64,000 nucleotides of DNA, from assembly GCA_963752755.1 (NCBI GenBank), contig CAVVZJ010000022.1, positions 434,001 to 498,000 on the forward strand. Reading direction: 5' to 3'. The translations under genes and the position numbers were made by a program. Source of the DNA: CAVVZJ01 sp963752755. Its GTDB lineage: Bacteria > Planctomycetota > Planctomycetia > Isosphaerales > Isosphaeraceae. Positions within the stretch are counted from its first letter, which is position 1. Each line of letters starts with the position of its first letter. Below the pieces are notes generated by a model. It was not told the DNA's origin, did not search any database, and saw nothing but the letters and a program-made list of their open reading frames with translations. Positions 19,697 to 28,509 of this stretch are shown piece after piece.

Positions 19697-19746
19697 CAGG
19701 TCGCTTCTTTGGGGAAGAGAACTCCCCGAGAAGGGGTCGCGACCTG
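19697..19746 (-). promoter_or_regulatory. Nested hairpin in the DUF1559 leader
   Basis: CAGGTCGC (19697-19704) pairs with GCGACCTG (19739-19746), enclosing GGGGA (19711-19715) and TCCCC (19723-19727). It lies about 110 bases before the DUF1559 start. A regulatory role is only inferred from position. Confidence 0.35.
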
Positions 19747-19897
19747 CCCGACCGACACATTCGCCTCATCCACATCGAGGCCGCGCCGGTCCATTTGCCT
19801 GTAACACAACTTAACCGCAACTTCAAGGAAAATCGTCCGGATACGTCCGAAAAATGGAGGTTAATCGAAATTAGCATTCGATACAATTCGTTTTCTC

Positions 19898-19903
19898 ATT
19901 ATA
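19898..19903 (-). promoter_or_regulatory. Candidate -10 box (TATAAT) upstream of DUF1559
   Basis: An exact TATAAT on the minus strand lies in the most AT-rich part of the 19586-20176 gap, about 310 bases before the start at 19585. No good -35 was found at the usual distance. The rest of 19904-20176 shows no gene. Confidence 0.3.
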
Positions 19904-20176
19904 CAATCAAGGCCTCTTAAAGCTCGATATTGCAGCACCGACGCCTAAATAACTAGCAGAGAACCCCGAGGCGCGGAACCTGGAGAGGCTGAGGAGAGCG
20001 AGTGGAAGGCCCGAAGGGTCGGTCTTGGGGGAGCGCAGGAGGGACCGGCACCTTGCCGAAGTCCTGATGGCAAAGAGGTCTGCGGTTGACGCAAGTGGCC
20101 GGAAAGCGGTCAGAGGCTCCTTGGAGATTCGGAGCCAGCCCTGATTTCGGAGCCAGCGACCTTCCAGGAGAGCTTC

Positions 20177-21505
20177 TCAAGGGGAGTTGGCACGGTCGGC
20201 CTGGAGGCGGTAGAAGTTGGCGAGGCCGGGGTCGCCGTGTCGGGCGTAGTGGTCGGCGAGCAGGCGGGCGGAGGGGGCATGACCGGCGGGCAACTCGACG
20301 GCGCGGCGGGCCCAGGAGAGGGCCTCGTCCGGGTGGCCATGGTCATAGAGCCAGCGGGCGGCGCGATACATCAGGTCGGGGTCGCGGGGGGAAGCGATCA
20401 GGTCCTTGCGGATCTGGTCCATCGCGGCGACCTCGCGACGGAGTCGATCGGCGGCCTGCCGCTCAAGCCGGGCGTCGTCGGGGCGGCCGAGGCGGTCGAG
20501 GGCCAGGCTCAGGCGGTAGCGGATCTCGGGGTTGCTGGGGTCGAGAGCCTGGGCCCGTTCGAGTAGAGGCAAGGCGTCGGCATACTGGCCGCGTTGCAGC
20601 GCGAGGGCGGCGCGGTTCTCGAGGGCGACCTCGTTCTTCGGGTCGAGGGTCAGGGCCTGATCGAAGAGGGCGATGGCCTGGTCGTCGCGGCCGGAGGCCC
20701 GGGCGACCCGGCCGGCGCCGGCGAGCCCGACCGGGTCGTCCGGGTGGCGGTCGAGGTACGCCTGGAACTCGGCGGCGGCCTCGTCGAAGCGACCGTGAGC
20801 GTGAAGGGCCTGGGCGAGCTGGAGGCGGGCGTCGTCGAGATCCGGGTCGCGACGGAGGGCCGCGCGGTAGTCGGCGATCAGGGCCTCGGGGGCGTCGAGG
20901 CGGGAGTGGGCCTCGGCCATCCAGAGGTAGGGACGGGGGTTGTCGGGCTCGGCCTTGGCCCAGCGCTCCAGGGCTTCGAGGGCGGGTCGGAGGCGGTACG
21001 ACTCCAGATCGAGCCGGGCCATGGCCTCGTCGAGCTGGGGGTCGGGGCCGGAACGCCGCTCGTGCGCCCGCCGGAGCAACGGCTCGGCTTCCTTCCGCTT
21101 GCCGACGCGCATCAGGATGATCCCGGCGAGCCGCTCCACCCGGTCCTCCGAGTCGCCGAGCTGGCGGGCCCGGTCGAGGGCGTCGAGCGACTCGGCGTAC
21201 CGCTCCAGGTGGAACAGGGCTTCCCCCCGGAGGAAATGGGCCTCGGCCGAGTCGGGACGCTCGCGAAGCCAGAGATCGACCTGGCTCAACGCCTCGGCCG
21301 GCCGGCCGCTCGCGATCGCCTCCCGCGCCTCACGGGCCTGGCGACGGGCCGGCCGGTCGGCGAGCCGTGCCAGTGCGGCCAGGGTCGCCAGCACACCCAG
21401 GGCGACCAGAACGGCGGCCCTGATCCGACGTTGCCGGCGGCGCGGGGCGTCAGGACCGGGCGGCGACTGGGTAGCAATCGTCGGGTCGGGGGGCTCGGGT
21501 GACAT
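20177..21505 (-). CDS. Membrane-anchored TPR repeat protein
   Basis: The 442-residue protein has one membrane segment near residues 32-50 (AAVLVALGVLATLAALA) and then about ten tetratricopeptide repeats over the rest, for instance AEAHFLRGEALFHLERYAESLDAL, DARLQLAQALHAHGRF and PEIRYRLSLALDRLGRP. TPR arrays bind other proteins; the partner is unknown. The ATG at 21505 is chosen to put the anchor close to the N-terminus; an upstream frame reaches 21628. It is divergent from the DUF362 gene. Confidence 0.85.
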   Translation of the reverse strand: MSPEPPDPTIATQSPPGPDAPRRRQRRIRAAVLVALGVLATLAALARLADRPARRQAREAREAIASGRPAEALSQVDLWLRERPDSAEAHFLRGEALFHLERYAESLDALDRARQLGDSEDRVERLAGIILMRVGKRKEAEPLLRRAHERRSGPDPQLDEAMARLDLESYRLRPALEALERWAKAEPDNPRPYLWMAEAHSRLDAPEALIADYRAALRRDPDLDDARLQLAQALHAHGRFDEAAAEFQAYLDRHPDDPVGLAGAGRVARASGRDDQAIALFDQALTLDPKNEVALENRAALALQRGQYADALPLLERAQALDPSNPEIRYRLSLALDRLGRPDDARLERQAADRLRREVAAMDQIRKDLIASPRDPDLMYRAARWLYDHGHPDEALSWARRAVELPAGHAPSARLLADHYARHGDPGLANFYRLQADRANSP

Positions 21506-21700
21506 GATTCGAGCATCGCGGTTTTCCGGCTGGCCGGCAAGGGGGGCCGCGAGATTCCAGGACCGGGCCGACGGTGCCATCGTGACAGGGCCGGGCGCCG
21601 GCGTTATCGTGGACGATCGCGGGAGCATGGGCTTAACACATCCTCAATCACCCATGCCAGCGGCATCACTTCTCCTACTTCGCTTCGAGGAGTCGCGATC

Positions 21701-22930
21701 ATGCGACACGATACGCCTTGCGGTGGTCTTCGACGTCGAGCGTTCCTGGCCGGGGCGGCGGCCGTGCCCTTGCTGGGGACACAGTTTGCCCAGGCACAGC
21801 AGCGGAAGGCCGGGGCGGCCCGACCCGTCGTTGCGGGGGCGGGGACTGGGGCGCTCGGCGTCCCTGGACCGTATCCGGGTCGGGTGGTCGAGGTCCGCAA
21901 CCCAGCGATGATCCGCAACGGCGTGAAGAACCGCGACGCGATCAAGACCAGCCTCGATCGCGGTCTCGCCACCCTCACCGGCGCCGACGACGCCGTCTCC
22001 GCCTGGCGACGCTTCTTCGAGCCGGGCGACGTCGTCGGCATCAAGGTCGTGCCCAACGGCTACCCGCTCGCCCACAGCTCGGTCGAGCTGGTCCTGGAGG
22101 TCATCGCCGGCCTGGAGTCGGCGGGCGTTAAGAAGAAGGACATGATCGTTTATGACCGGTACAAATCCGAGTTTATGAACGCGAAGTATCAGGACGCCCT
22201 GCCGGCGGGCGTGCTCTGGGGCGGCCTGACGCCCGAGGACGACCCGACGCAGCTCGAACTCTTCGGCAAGTCGAAGGACCCGGTCGCCGGCTACGACCCG
22301 GACCAGTTCGTGCAGATGTCCCTGGTCCACTACGGCCACGACCCGAAGGACGACCGCAACTTCCGCTCGCACCTCGGCATGCTCGTGACCCGCCGGGTCA
22401 ACAAGATCGTGGCGATCCCCTGCCTGAAGGATCACGGCTCGGCGGGCGTCACGGGGGCCTTGAAGAACATGAGCCACGGCTCGGTCAACAACGTGGCCCG
22501 CTCCCACAGCACGCCGCAGACGAACGCCTGCAACCAGTTCATCCCGGAGGTGGTCGCCCACCCGATCCTCCGCCAGAAGTTCGTCCTCCAGATCCTCGAC
22601 GGCATCCGGGGCGTCTGGCAGGGCGGCCCCTTCGGCCCGAACCAGAACCTGAAATGGACCTGGGAATACAACGCCCTGATGGTCGCGACCGACCCGGTCG
22701 CCCTTGACCACGTCGAGTGGGATATCGTCGATGCCAAGCGGGCGAAGGAGGGCGTTCCGGGCGTCGCCGCCGTCGGCCAGCGTGCCGCCGACCCCTTCCA
22801 GCGCGAGGGCTTCGACGTCCGCCAGCCCCAGCACATCCCCCTCGCCGCCAACCTCGGCCTCGGCATCTTCGATATGAAGTCGCCCCGCGGCCGACGGTTC
22901 TCGATCCAGCATGAGGTGGTCACGATCTAG
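21701..22930 (+). CDS. DUF362 protein with Tat signal
   Basis: The 409-residue protein has a twin-arginine signal (RRRAFLAGAAAVPLLG, cut near AQAQ), so it should be exported folded. The DUF362 core contains EPGDVVGIKV, TRRVNKIVAIPCLKDH, GVTGALKNMSHGS and ATDPVALDHVEWDIV. DUF362 proteins are often linked to iron-sulfur or redox functions, but the reaction is not known and no ferredoxin-type Cys motif is seen here. It starts 72 bases after a region divergent from the TPR gene. Confidence 0.88.
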   Translation: MRHDTPCGGLRRRAFLAGAAAVPLLGTQFAQAQQRKAGAARPVVAGAGTGALGVPGPYPGRVVEVRNPAMIRNGVKNRDAIKTSLDRGLATLTGADDAVSAWRRFFEPGDVVGIKVVPNGYPLAHSSVELVLEVIAGLESAGVKKKDMIVYDRYKSEFMNAKYQDALPAGVLWGGLTPEDDPTQLELFGKSKDPVAGYDPDQFVQMSLVHYGHDPKDDRNFRSHLGMLVTRRVNKIVAIPCLKDHGSAGVTGALKNMSHGSVNNVARSHSTPQTNACNQFIPEVVAHPILRQKFVLQILDGIRGVWQGGPFGPNQNLKWTWEYNALMVATDPVALDHVEWDIVDAKRAKEGVPGVAAVGQRAADPFQREGFDVRQPQHIPLAANLGLGIFDMKSPRGRRFSIQHEVVTI

Positions 22931-23105
22931 CCGTCCTGGGCGGCGTCCCACCTTCCGAGTCGTTTCCGGCGGGGCGGCCCTGGCCGAGCCAGTCGCACAC
23001 GATGATGGTTTCCCTTCTTCGAGTGCCACCGGGCCCGGCCGGCGCCGCCCCGCCAGAATGTGTGGATTTGCCAGATTCTCGGCATCTTGATCAAACCAAC
23101 GGCCG

Positions 23106-23111
23106 TATAAT
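23106..23111 (+). promoter_or_regulatory. Candidate -10 box (TATAAT) before the gene at 23156
   Basis: An exact TATAAT lies 45 bases before the ATG at 23156. Possible -35 sequences (around 23083-23092) are weak. The gap 22931-23155 holds no gene. Confidence 0.4.
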
Positions 23112-23155
23112 GGCGAGTGGGGCGAGTGTGAGAAGCATTTCGGGGGGGAGCGATC

Positions 23156-23533
23156 ATGGGATTTCTGGGCTTCGGTAGGCGAGCCGACACGTACCTCGTT
23201 GCCGTCACCTTCGAGGGCAAGGGCCGGCTCCGGCTCAACGGCAACCACGTCCGCTCAGGGCGGAAATCGAAGGACCATGCTGCGTCGCACACACGCACCG
23301 TCTGCTGGATCGAATTCGCGCCGGACGGCGCGAAGCAGGACGGCGGATCGGGGCCCATGGCGACCTGCCTGGAGGCCGGCGGTGTGGAGCGTTTGCTGCG
23401 CGAACTGCCGCAGACCCTGGCCTGCCGCCAGGTCCTCGAAGAGATGAGGCAAGGAAAGCCCAGCGCCTGCAAGTGGCTGGCCTGGGGGGAAAGTTCCTCG
23501 GATATCCGAGGACCCGTCAGTGAGCAACGTTGA
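23156..23533 (+). CDS. Hypothetical protein, 125 residues
   Basis: I do not recognise this protein. It opens MGFLGFGRRADTYLVAVTFEG and has a mixed, soluble composition with three cysteines (TVCWIEF, ATCLEAGG, LACRQVL). No signal peptide is seen. The ATG is preceded by GGGGGGAG at a good distance, and a TATAAT lies upstream, so expression is likely. It is followed by an AT-rich gap and a LecA-like gene. Confidence 0.6.
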   Translation: MGFLGFGRRADTYLVAVTFEGKGRLRLNGNHVRSGRKSKDHAASHTRTVCWIEFAPDGAKQDGGSGPMATCLEAGGVERLLRELPQTLACRQVLEEMRQGKPSACKWLAWGESSSDIRGPVSEQR

Positions 23534-23607
23534 GAGCCCTTTCGCTTGACGATACATTTTTGGTCACATGAACTATCAAATTAAAATAAAAATAATACGA
23601 TTTCTTC

Positions 23608-23613
23608 TATAAT
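23608..23613 (+). promoter_or_regulatory. Candidate -10 box (TATAAT) in an AT-rich tract before the LecA-like gene
   Basis: The tract 23572-23613 is strikingly A/T-rich for this genome and ends in TATAAT, 74 bases before the ATG at 23687. A TTGACG at 23546-23551 is too far away to be its -35. Confidence 0.4.
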
Positions 23614-23686
23614 GCGAATGGCAGCGGTTGGTCGGGACCGCCCCGCCGGCATCGTGAGCCACAAGCTTTCTCGAAGGAGCTGAGAC

Positions 23687-24073
23687 ATGGAGGCCGGAGA
23701 GACCCGAACCGCCGAGGTGGATTCCCGGGAGGAGTGGAACGCGACGGGTATCCGCCTGAACGCGGGCGAGCAGTATCACTTCCGCGCCGAGGGGGAGTGG
23801 ATCGACTGGACCGTGACCTGCGACGCCGACGGTTACGACAGCATTAACTTCGTGCAGAGGCACAGTGAGCCACTCCGACGCGTCCCGAGCGAGCGCTGGT
23901 TTGTCCTGATCGGGTCGATCGGCCGCGAGGACGGGGAGGTCTTCCGGATCGGGACGGAGACGACGTATTCGCCGCGGTCCTCGGGTGAGCTCTTCGGCTT
24001 TGCCAACGACGTGAGCCTGGCTTACTGGAACAATCACGGGACGGTCCGCTTGACCGTGACGCGGCTAGAGTGA
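23687..24073 (+). CDS. Small LecA/PA-IL-like beta-sandwich protein
   Basis: The 128-residue protein opens AEVDSREEWNATGIRLNAGEQY, has CDADGYDS in the middle, and ends FANDVSLAYWNNHGTVRLTVTR. The pattern (WxxTGIxLxxGxxxxFxAxGxW then AxDxxxxYxNNxGxVxLxV) resembles the galactose-binding PA-I lectin (LecA) fold. In LecA the sugar and calcium are held by the loop that here reads FANDVSLAYWNN. No signal peptide is seen. Sugar binding is inferred. The start has GGAG eight bases upstream. Confidence 0.65.
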   Translation: MEAGETRTAEVDSREEWNATGIRLNAGEQYHFRAEGEWIDWTVTCDADGYDSINFVQRHSEPLRRVPSERWFVLIGSIGREDGEVFRIGTETTYSPRSSGELFGFANDVSLAYWNNHGTVRLTVTRLE

Positions 24074-24326
24074 TCGCGTCGCGCTCGGGAGCGGCCACGG
24101 CGGCCTCCCCCATCGCAGAGGCGATTCCAAAAAGTTTGGATTTTGCTTGCTTCATCCGACGGGTGCTGCGATTTTTGGGCCACGGCCTTCGGTGTCCCGC
24201 CACGTCGGCGGGGGCGGCGTGGTGGCGGCACAGGGAAAGCGAGTGTCCGGTGACCATCGTCAGGGCCGCTCGCCGAGACGTTCCATCACCCGCCCTCCTG
24301 AAGCCTGCGGAAATGAGAGGATGACG

Positions 24327-25079
24327 ATGAGAGATCGTCTGTTCCCTGGGAATGTCGCCGTGGCTTGCGGCATCCTCGCCATAGCTCTGTCCGGCGTATC
24401 GGTGGCGTGGGCTGGGGGTAATCCTAATCCGGGGATCATCCCGCCGAACGGGCAGTACGGGGATCTGAGCGCCGAATGGTGGCAATGGGTGATGTCGCAG
24501 TCTGCCAGCAGCAATCCCCTGTTCGACCTCACCGGGGCGGATGCGGCGAACGGTCAGCCGGAGAAGGGGAACCTCTTCTACCTGGCGGGCCTGATCTCGC
24601 TCAATTCCGGTCTGGAGGCCAGCGTCGAGCGGACGATCGCGATCCCCACCGGGAAGCGGCTGTTCTTTCCGATCCTTAACAGCGAGGCGGATATCCCCTC
24701 CAGCCCGAGAAGTTCCACAACGGTCGATGAGCTGCGCGACGAGGCGGCGTTCTTCACGACGCAGGTCCAGAGTCTCTTCCTCACGATCGACGGCAAGCCG
24801 GCGTCCGACCTGACGTCCTATCGGACAATTTCGCCCGTCTTCCGCTTCGTGCTGCCCGAGGAAGATAACCTCTTCCAGTTCTTCGGACTCGACATCTCGG
24901 GGGAAGTTGCGCCAGCGGTGGCCGATGGGTATTACGTCTTGCTCACCCCCCTACCGCCGGGTTGGCACACGATCGTCTTCGGGGGCACCACCAACACGCT
25001 CGACGAGAACGGCGATCCCGCGCTTTTCTCCTTGAGCATCACGTATCACATCCGGGTGATGCCCGGCCCGAAGCAGTGA
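24327..25079 (+). CDS. Secreted protein of unknown function
   Basis: The 250-residue product has a signal peptide (VACGILAIALSGVSVAWA) then GNPNPGIIPPNGQYGDLSAEWWQW, a conserved-looking opening. Later parts such as TIAIPTGKRLFFPILNSEAD and GWHTIVFGGTTNTLDENGD suggest a beta-rich extracellular domain, but I do not recognise the family. The ATG at 24327 is preferred over 24321 because GAGAGG then lies six bases upstream rather than touching it. It is followed by a terminator shared with the convergent YTV gene. The gap 24074-24326 holds no gene. Confidence 0.65.
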   Translation: MRDRLFPGNVAVACGILAIALSGVSVAWAGGNPNPGIIPPNGQYGDLSAEWWQWVMSQSASSNPLFDLTGADAANGQPEKGNLFYLAGLISLNSGLEASVERTIAIPTGKRLFFPILNSEADIPSSPRSSTTVDELRDEAAFFTTQVQSLFLTIDGKPASDLTSYRTISPVFRFVLPEEDNLFQFFGLDISGEVAPAVADGYYVLLTPLPPGWHTIVFGGTTNTLDENGDPALFSLSITYHIRVMPGPKQ

Positions 25080-25094
25080 GCGCACCAAGACAAA

Positions 25095-25130
25095 CGCCCC
25101 GCCGGGATGAAGATGGATCCCGGCGGGGCG
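25095..25130 (-). terminator. Intrinsic terminator for the YTV-repeat gene
   Basis: CGCCCCGCCGGGA (25095-25107) pairs exactly with TCCCGGCGGGGCG (25118-25130). On the minus strand the stem is followed by TTTGTCTT, giving a good intrinsic terminator 34 bases after the YTV stop at 25164. It also lies 16 bases after the plus-strand stop at 25079. Confidence 0.7.
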
Positions 25131-25163
25131 TCCAAGAAAAAATGGTCAATGGCCGAGGCCGGT

Positions 25164-26804
25164 TCACTTCTTGAGGCGATGCTCCTCGGCGTCTCGGCCC
25201 TTCAGGCCGACGGGAACCGCCTGCAAGGTCGGCACGGCCTGGGCGGCGGGGACGATCTGGGTGGATGGAATCACCACCGGCACGAGCGTGCAGCGATGGG
25301 TGGGGACATAGCGGACCACCTGGCGGGCCACGCAGCGGTTGAGGGTGACGGGGACCTGCTCGCAGACCGTCTCGGGGACCTGGCGGGCGACCGTCTGGGC
25401 GACCATCCGGCAGGTCCGAACCGGGATCTGCTCGACGTGCTGCTCGGCGACCATCTGGCAGGTCGTCACCGGCACGCGCTTGACGATTTCCTGCGGGACC
25501 ATCTGACAAGTGCGCACTTCATACGGCTGAACAACCTCCTGGGCGATCATCTGGCAGGTCGTGACCGGGACCTGCTTGACGACCTCCTGCGAGACCATTT
25601 CGCAGGTGCGCACCTCGCAGGGTTGGACGACCTCCTGGGCCACCATCTCGCAGGTTTGGACCGGGACCTGCTCGACCTTCGTCTCGGCGACCATCCGGCA
25701 GGTCTGGACCGGGACGTTCTCGACCTGCTCCTGGCAGACGTAGCGGCAGGTCGTGACCGGAATCTGTTCGACCTTCTCCTCGCAGGTGTAGGTGCAGGTC
25801 TGAACCGGGACCTGGCGGGTCATCGTCTCGCTGACGTACCGAGTCTCGGCGACCTGGCGCACGACCGGCCGTGAGACGAAGACGCGACGGCAATCAACAC
25901 GCGGAGCACACTGGACGGCGACCGTCGTGTAGCACTCCCGCTTGTGGTGCAGCCAGCCAAGCAATCCGCGCGACTTACAACCGCAGGCGTTGCCGACCGG
26001 CACCCGCCGCTCGACGATCGGCCCGGGGACCTCGACGGCCTGCGTCTCGTAGTAGCCGCACTCCTGCACCTCGTTGCGATAGGTCGTCACCGGCCGGCAG
26101 ACGGTGTAAGGTTGAGAGACCATTGTCGTCTGCACGACCGGTCGCATTACCCGGTAGCGGCGCTGAACGTACTGCGTCTCGTACTGGGGACGCATCACCG
26201 TGTAACGGCGCTGAACGTACTGCGTCTCGTACTGGGGACGCATCACCGTGTATTGCCGTTGCTGGTACGAGGTGCGGGTGACGGGCCGCATCACGGTGTA
26301 GCGGCGCTCGACGCGCTGGGTGCGGACGACGGGTCGCATCACCGTATAGCGGCACTCGCGGTAGCTCGTCTGATACTGCGGCCGCATCACCGTGTAGCGG
26401 CGTTCGAGCTTCTGCGTCTGGTAAACGGGCCGCATCACCGTGTAGCGGCATTCGCGGTAGCTCGTCTGGTACTGCGGCCGCATCACCGTGTAGGGGCGCT
26501 GGACCATCGACGTCTCGACGACCGGCCGCATCACCTGCACGTGCTCGGTGCGAAACGCGGTGTGGTAGCGGGTCTGCATCACGGTGTACGGTTGGTTCTC
26601 ATACACCGTCTCGACGACCGGCTGCATCACGGTCTCGCACTGCGGCGCCAGCGCGACGGTCTGACACTCCACGGCGACGGCCGCCGTCGGGCAGCAGCGC
26701 AGGCTCGCCGCCCCGCAATAGGTCGCCCGCGCCGGCGCCGACGCAGCCACCAGGACCAGCAGCGTCAGCCCGGCCTTCACCGAGGCTCTCCAGCACGTGG
26801 ACAT
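25164..26804 (-). CDS. YTV-repeat Cys-rich cell-wall-type protein
   Basis: The 546-residue protein has a signal peptide (LTLLVLVAASAPARA) and two repeat halves. The first has about ten copies of a ~17-20-residue unit built on YTVMRPxYxT (residues about 65-245). The second has about eleven units of a similar length built on VPVxTCxMVxxxxVxQ, each with one cysteine (about 310-500). A short Cys-rich bridge (NACGCKSRG) separates them. YTV-domain proteins are known from planctomycetes, where they occur in cell-wall preparations; cross-linking through the regularly spaced cysteines is a reasonable inference. The start at 26804 has GAGGAG at a good distance. Confidence 0.88.
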   Translation of the reverse strand: MSTCWRASVKAGLTLLVLVAASAPARATYCGAASLRCCPTAAVAVECQTVALAPQCETVMQPVVETVYENQPYTVMQTRYHTAFRTEHVQVMRPVVETSMVQRPYTVMRPQYQTSYRECRYTVMRPVYQTQKLERRYTVMRPQYQTSYRECRYTVMRPVVRTQRVERRYTVMRPVTRTSYQQRQYTVMRPQYETQYVQRRYTVMRPQYETQYVQRRYRVMRPVVQTTMVSQPYTVCRPVTTYRNEVQECGYYETQAVEVPGPIVERRVPVGNACGCKSRGLLGWLHHKRECYTTVAVQCAPRVDCRRVFVSRPVVRQVAETRYVSETMTRQVPVQTCTYTCEEKVEQIPVTTCRYVCQEQVENVPVQTCRMVAETKVEQVPVQTCEMVAQEVVQPCEVRTCEMVSQEVVKQVPVTTCQMIAQEVVQPYEVRTCQMVPQEIVKRVPVTTCQMVAEQHVEQIPVRTCRMVAQTVARQVPETVCEQVPVTLNRCVARQVVRYVPTHRCTLVPVVIPSTQIVPAAQAVPTLQAVPVGLKGRDAEEHRLKK

Positions 26805-26989
26805 GTGTTGCTCCTCATCCAGCAATGACGGTCATCCATGGTGCGATTGCCGAAAGGTGTCAAATCAAGGATGCTTCGAGGAGAACCACGCCTCGTCCCT
26901 GAGAATCCTCCCCTGAACTACTTGCTTTCCCCGAACCACCGGAAGCCCCGGCGCATTCGGGTCCGCGATCACGTTGTTCCGTGTTCTCT

Positions 26990-27017
26990 ACAATATAACA
27001 TGGGCAAGGTGCGTCAA
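26990..27017 (-). promoter_or_regulatory. Candidate promoter for the YTV gene
   Basis: On the minus strand TTGACG (27012-27017) is followed after 16 bases by TATTGT (26990-26995); an overlapping TATATT is also possible. It lies about 190 bases before the YTV start. The rest of 26838-27169 shows no gene. Confidence 0.4.
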
Positions 27018-27169
27018 TCGGGAAAAGGCCAAGTTTCTCGCAAGCGGGCCGGAATGATGACCGATCTTGTCCAGTTACCCCGCATTTCGGAAACCCGCAC
27101 GACTTCCCCCAGTTTCCGCAAGAACCGTACCAAAGACGCATCCAACGACCGATCTTGCAGGCGCAAAAT

Positions 27170-27204
27170 CAGCCCAACCGCCCGGCTGGCCGGGGGTTGG
27201 GCTG
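27170..27204 (-). terminator. Intrinsic terminator for the HEAT-repeat gene
   Basis: CAGCCCAACC (27170-27179) pairs with GGTTGGGCTG (27195-27204), with an inner CCCGG/CCGGG stem. On the minus strand it is followed by ATTTTG. It lies 33 bases after the stop at 27237. Confidence 0.6.
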
Positions 27205-27236
27205 ATCTCGCGAATGGCACTCGGGTGCCGGGTGGG

Positions 27237-28259
27237 TCAGCCGGGTGCTGGTAAAGTTTTCAAGAGGTTCATCACCTCGACCTTCACGGCCTTCGGGGCG
27301 GAATCGGCGAGGCGGAGCAGATCGGGACGGACCTGGCGGGCGACCTCGGTCTTGCCGGCCGCGACGGCGTTTTGCAAGGTCAGCAAGGCTTCGAGCTGGA
27401 TGGCCTCGATCCGGCTCCGAGTTTCCTCAGGGCGTTCGCGAAGGTCGGAAGCGAAGACGGCTTCGAGATCGGGCGGCGAGAGCATCTCGCGGAGGACCGG
27501 GATGGCGGCCGGGTCGTCCTGGCGGGCGAGGGCGACGGCGGCGTTGTAGCGGACGATCCGGTCCTCGTCCTCCATGATGCGTTCGCGGAGGGCCGGAAGT
27601 GCGTCGGGGGTCTCGAAGTAGCCCAGCGCATAGGCGGCGCGCTGGCGGACCTCGGAGTCGTCGGTCCGGCTGGCGGCGACGAGGGCCTCGACGGCCCTGG
27701 GGGCTTCGAGCTTGCCGGCGAGCCGGTCGGCCTGGCGTGAGAGGCTGGTCGCGGCAGCGACGCGGACCTCGCGCGGCTGGCCTTCCGCCAGGGCCCGCGC
27801 GAGGGTCGCGATCGGGTCGGCCGAGCCGGCGGCGGGGCGGGCCTCCAGGGTCTCGAACGAGCCGATCGCGAGCGCCAGGTATTGCGGAACCTCGACCTGG
27901 CCCCGTCCCCTCGGCCGCGACAGTTCCTCGTCGAGCAAGGCGGTCAGCTCACCGAGCAGGCGGGGATCGCTGGCGAGTCGGCTGTCGTTGTGAATCAGGC
28001 TGGCCAGCTCATACGCGGCACGCCAGCGGCGGTTGGGATTGTTCGAGCGGATCGCGCGGACGTAGTCGGAGGCGTCGCCGCCGCTGGCGAGCCGGCCAAA
28101 CATCACGTAAACGAGCATCAGGAAGCAGACCAGGATCACCACCACGATGAACGGGATCACAAACAATTGCATGATGAACCGCGCCGACGGCGGCTCGACC
28201 GGCGGCAGGTCGCCGAGCGGCGGCGGCGGAGGCTCGTGAGGCGTCGGGCTGGTGCTCAT
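27237..28259 (-). CDS. Membrane-anchored HEAT-repeat protein
   Basis: The 340-residue protein has a short Pro-rich N-terminus, one transmembrane helix (FVIPFIVVVILVCFLMLVYVMF, residues about 33-54) and then HEAT/armadillo-like helical repeats, for example NPNRRWRAAYELASLI, SEVRQRAAYALGYFETPDALPAL and DRIVRYNAAVALARQDDPAAIPVL. HEAT arrays act as protein-binding scaffolds; the partner is unknown. It is divergent from the beta-helix gene at 28510. Confidence 0.85.
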   Translation of the reverse strand: MSTSPTPHEPPPPPLGDLPPVEPPSARFIMQLFVIPFIVVVILVCFLMLVYVMFGRLASGGDASDYVRAIRSNNPNRRWRAAYELASLIHNDSRLASDPRLLGELTALLDEELSRPRGRGQVEVPQYLALAIGSFETLEARPAAGSADPIATLARALAEGQPREVRVAAATSLSRQADRLAGKLEAPRAVEALVAASRTDDSEVRQRAAYALGYFETPDALPALRERIMEDEDRIVRYNAAVALARQDDPAAIPVLREMLSPPDLEAVFASDLRERPEETRSRIEAIQLEALLTLQNAVAAGKTEVARQVRPDLLRLADSAPKAVKVEVMNLLKTLPAPG

Positions 28260-28509
28260 GGGGAATCGGGCGACTCGGAGGAGAGAGTGCAGCGGAGATC
28301 AAGTCCCCAGTGTAGTTTATTCCGCACCCCGGGCTCAAGCGAGCTGCGCACTCGGCGGGGATCGAGCCGCAAGGCCCGGAGGAGCCCCGCACTCCGGATA
28401 GGACCGGGTGGCAGCGTGCCCGCCGTTGTGTTATCGACAAACAGGCCACGCCAGCCTGCGCGACGGCCGAGTCCGACCGCCGAAACATCCCGCAACCTGG
28501 AGAACCCCG

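Noticed and set aside
19953..20180. 75-residue minus-strand frame upstream of DUF1559
   Set aside because: Pro/Ser/Arg-rich composition, no ribosome-binding site and no recognisable domain.
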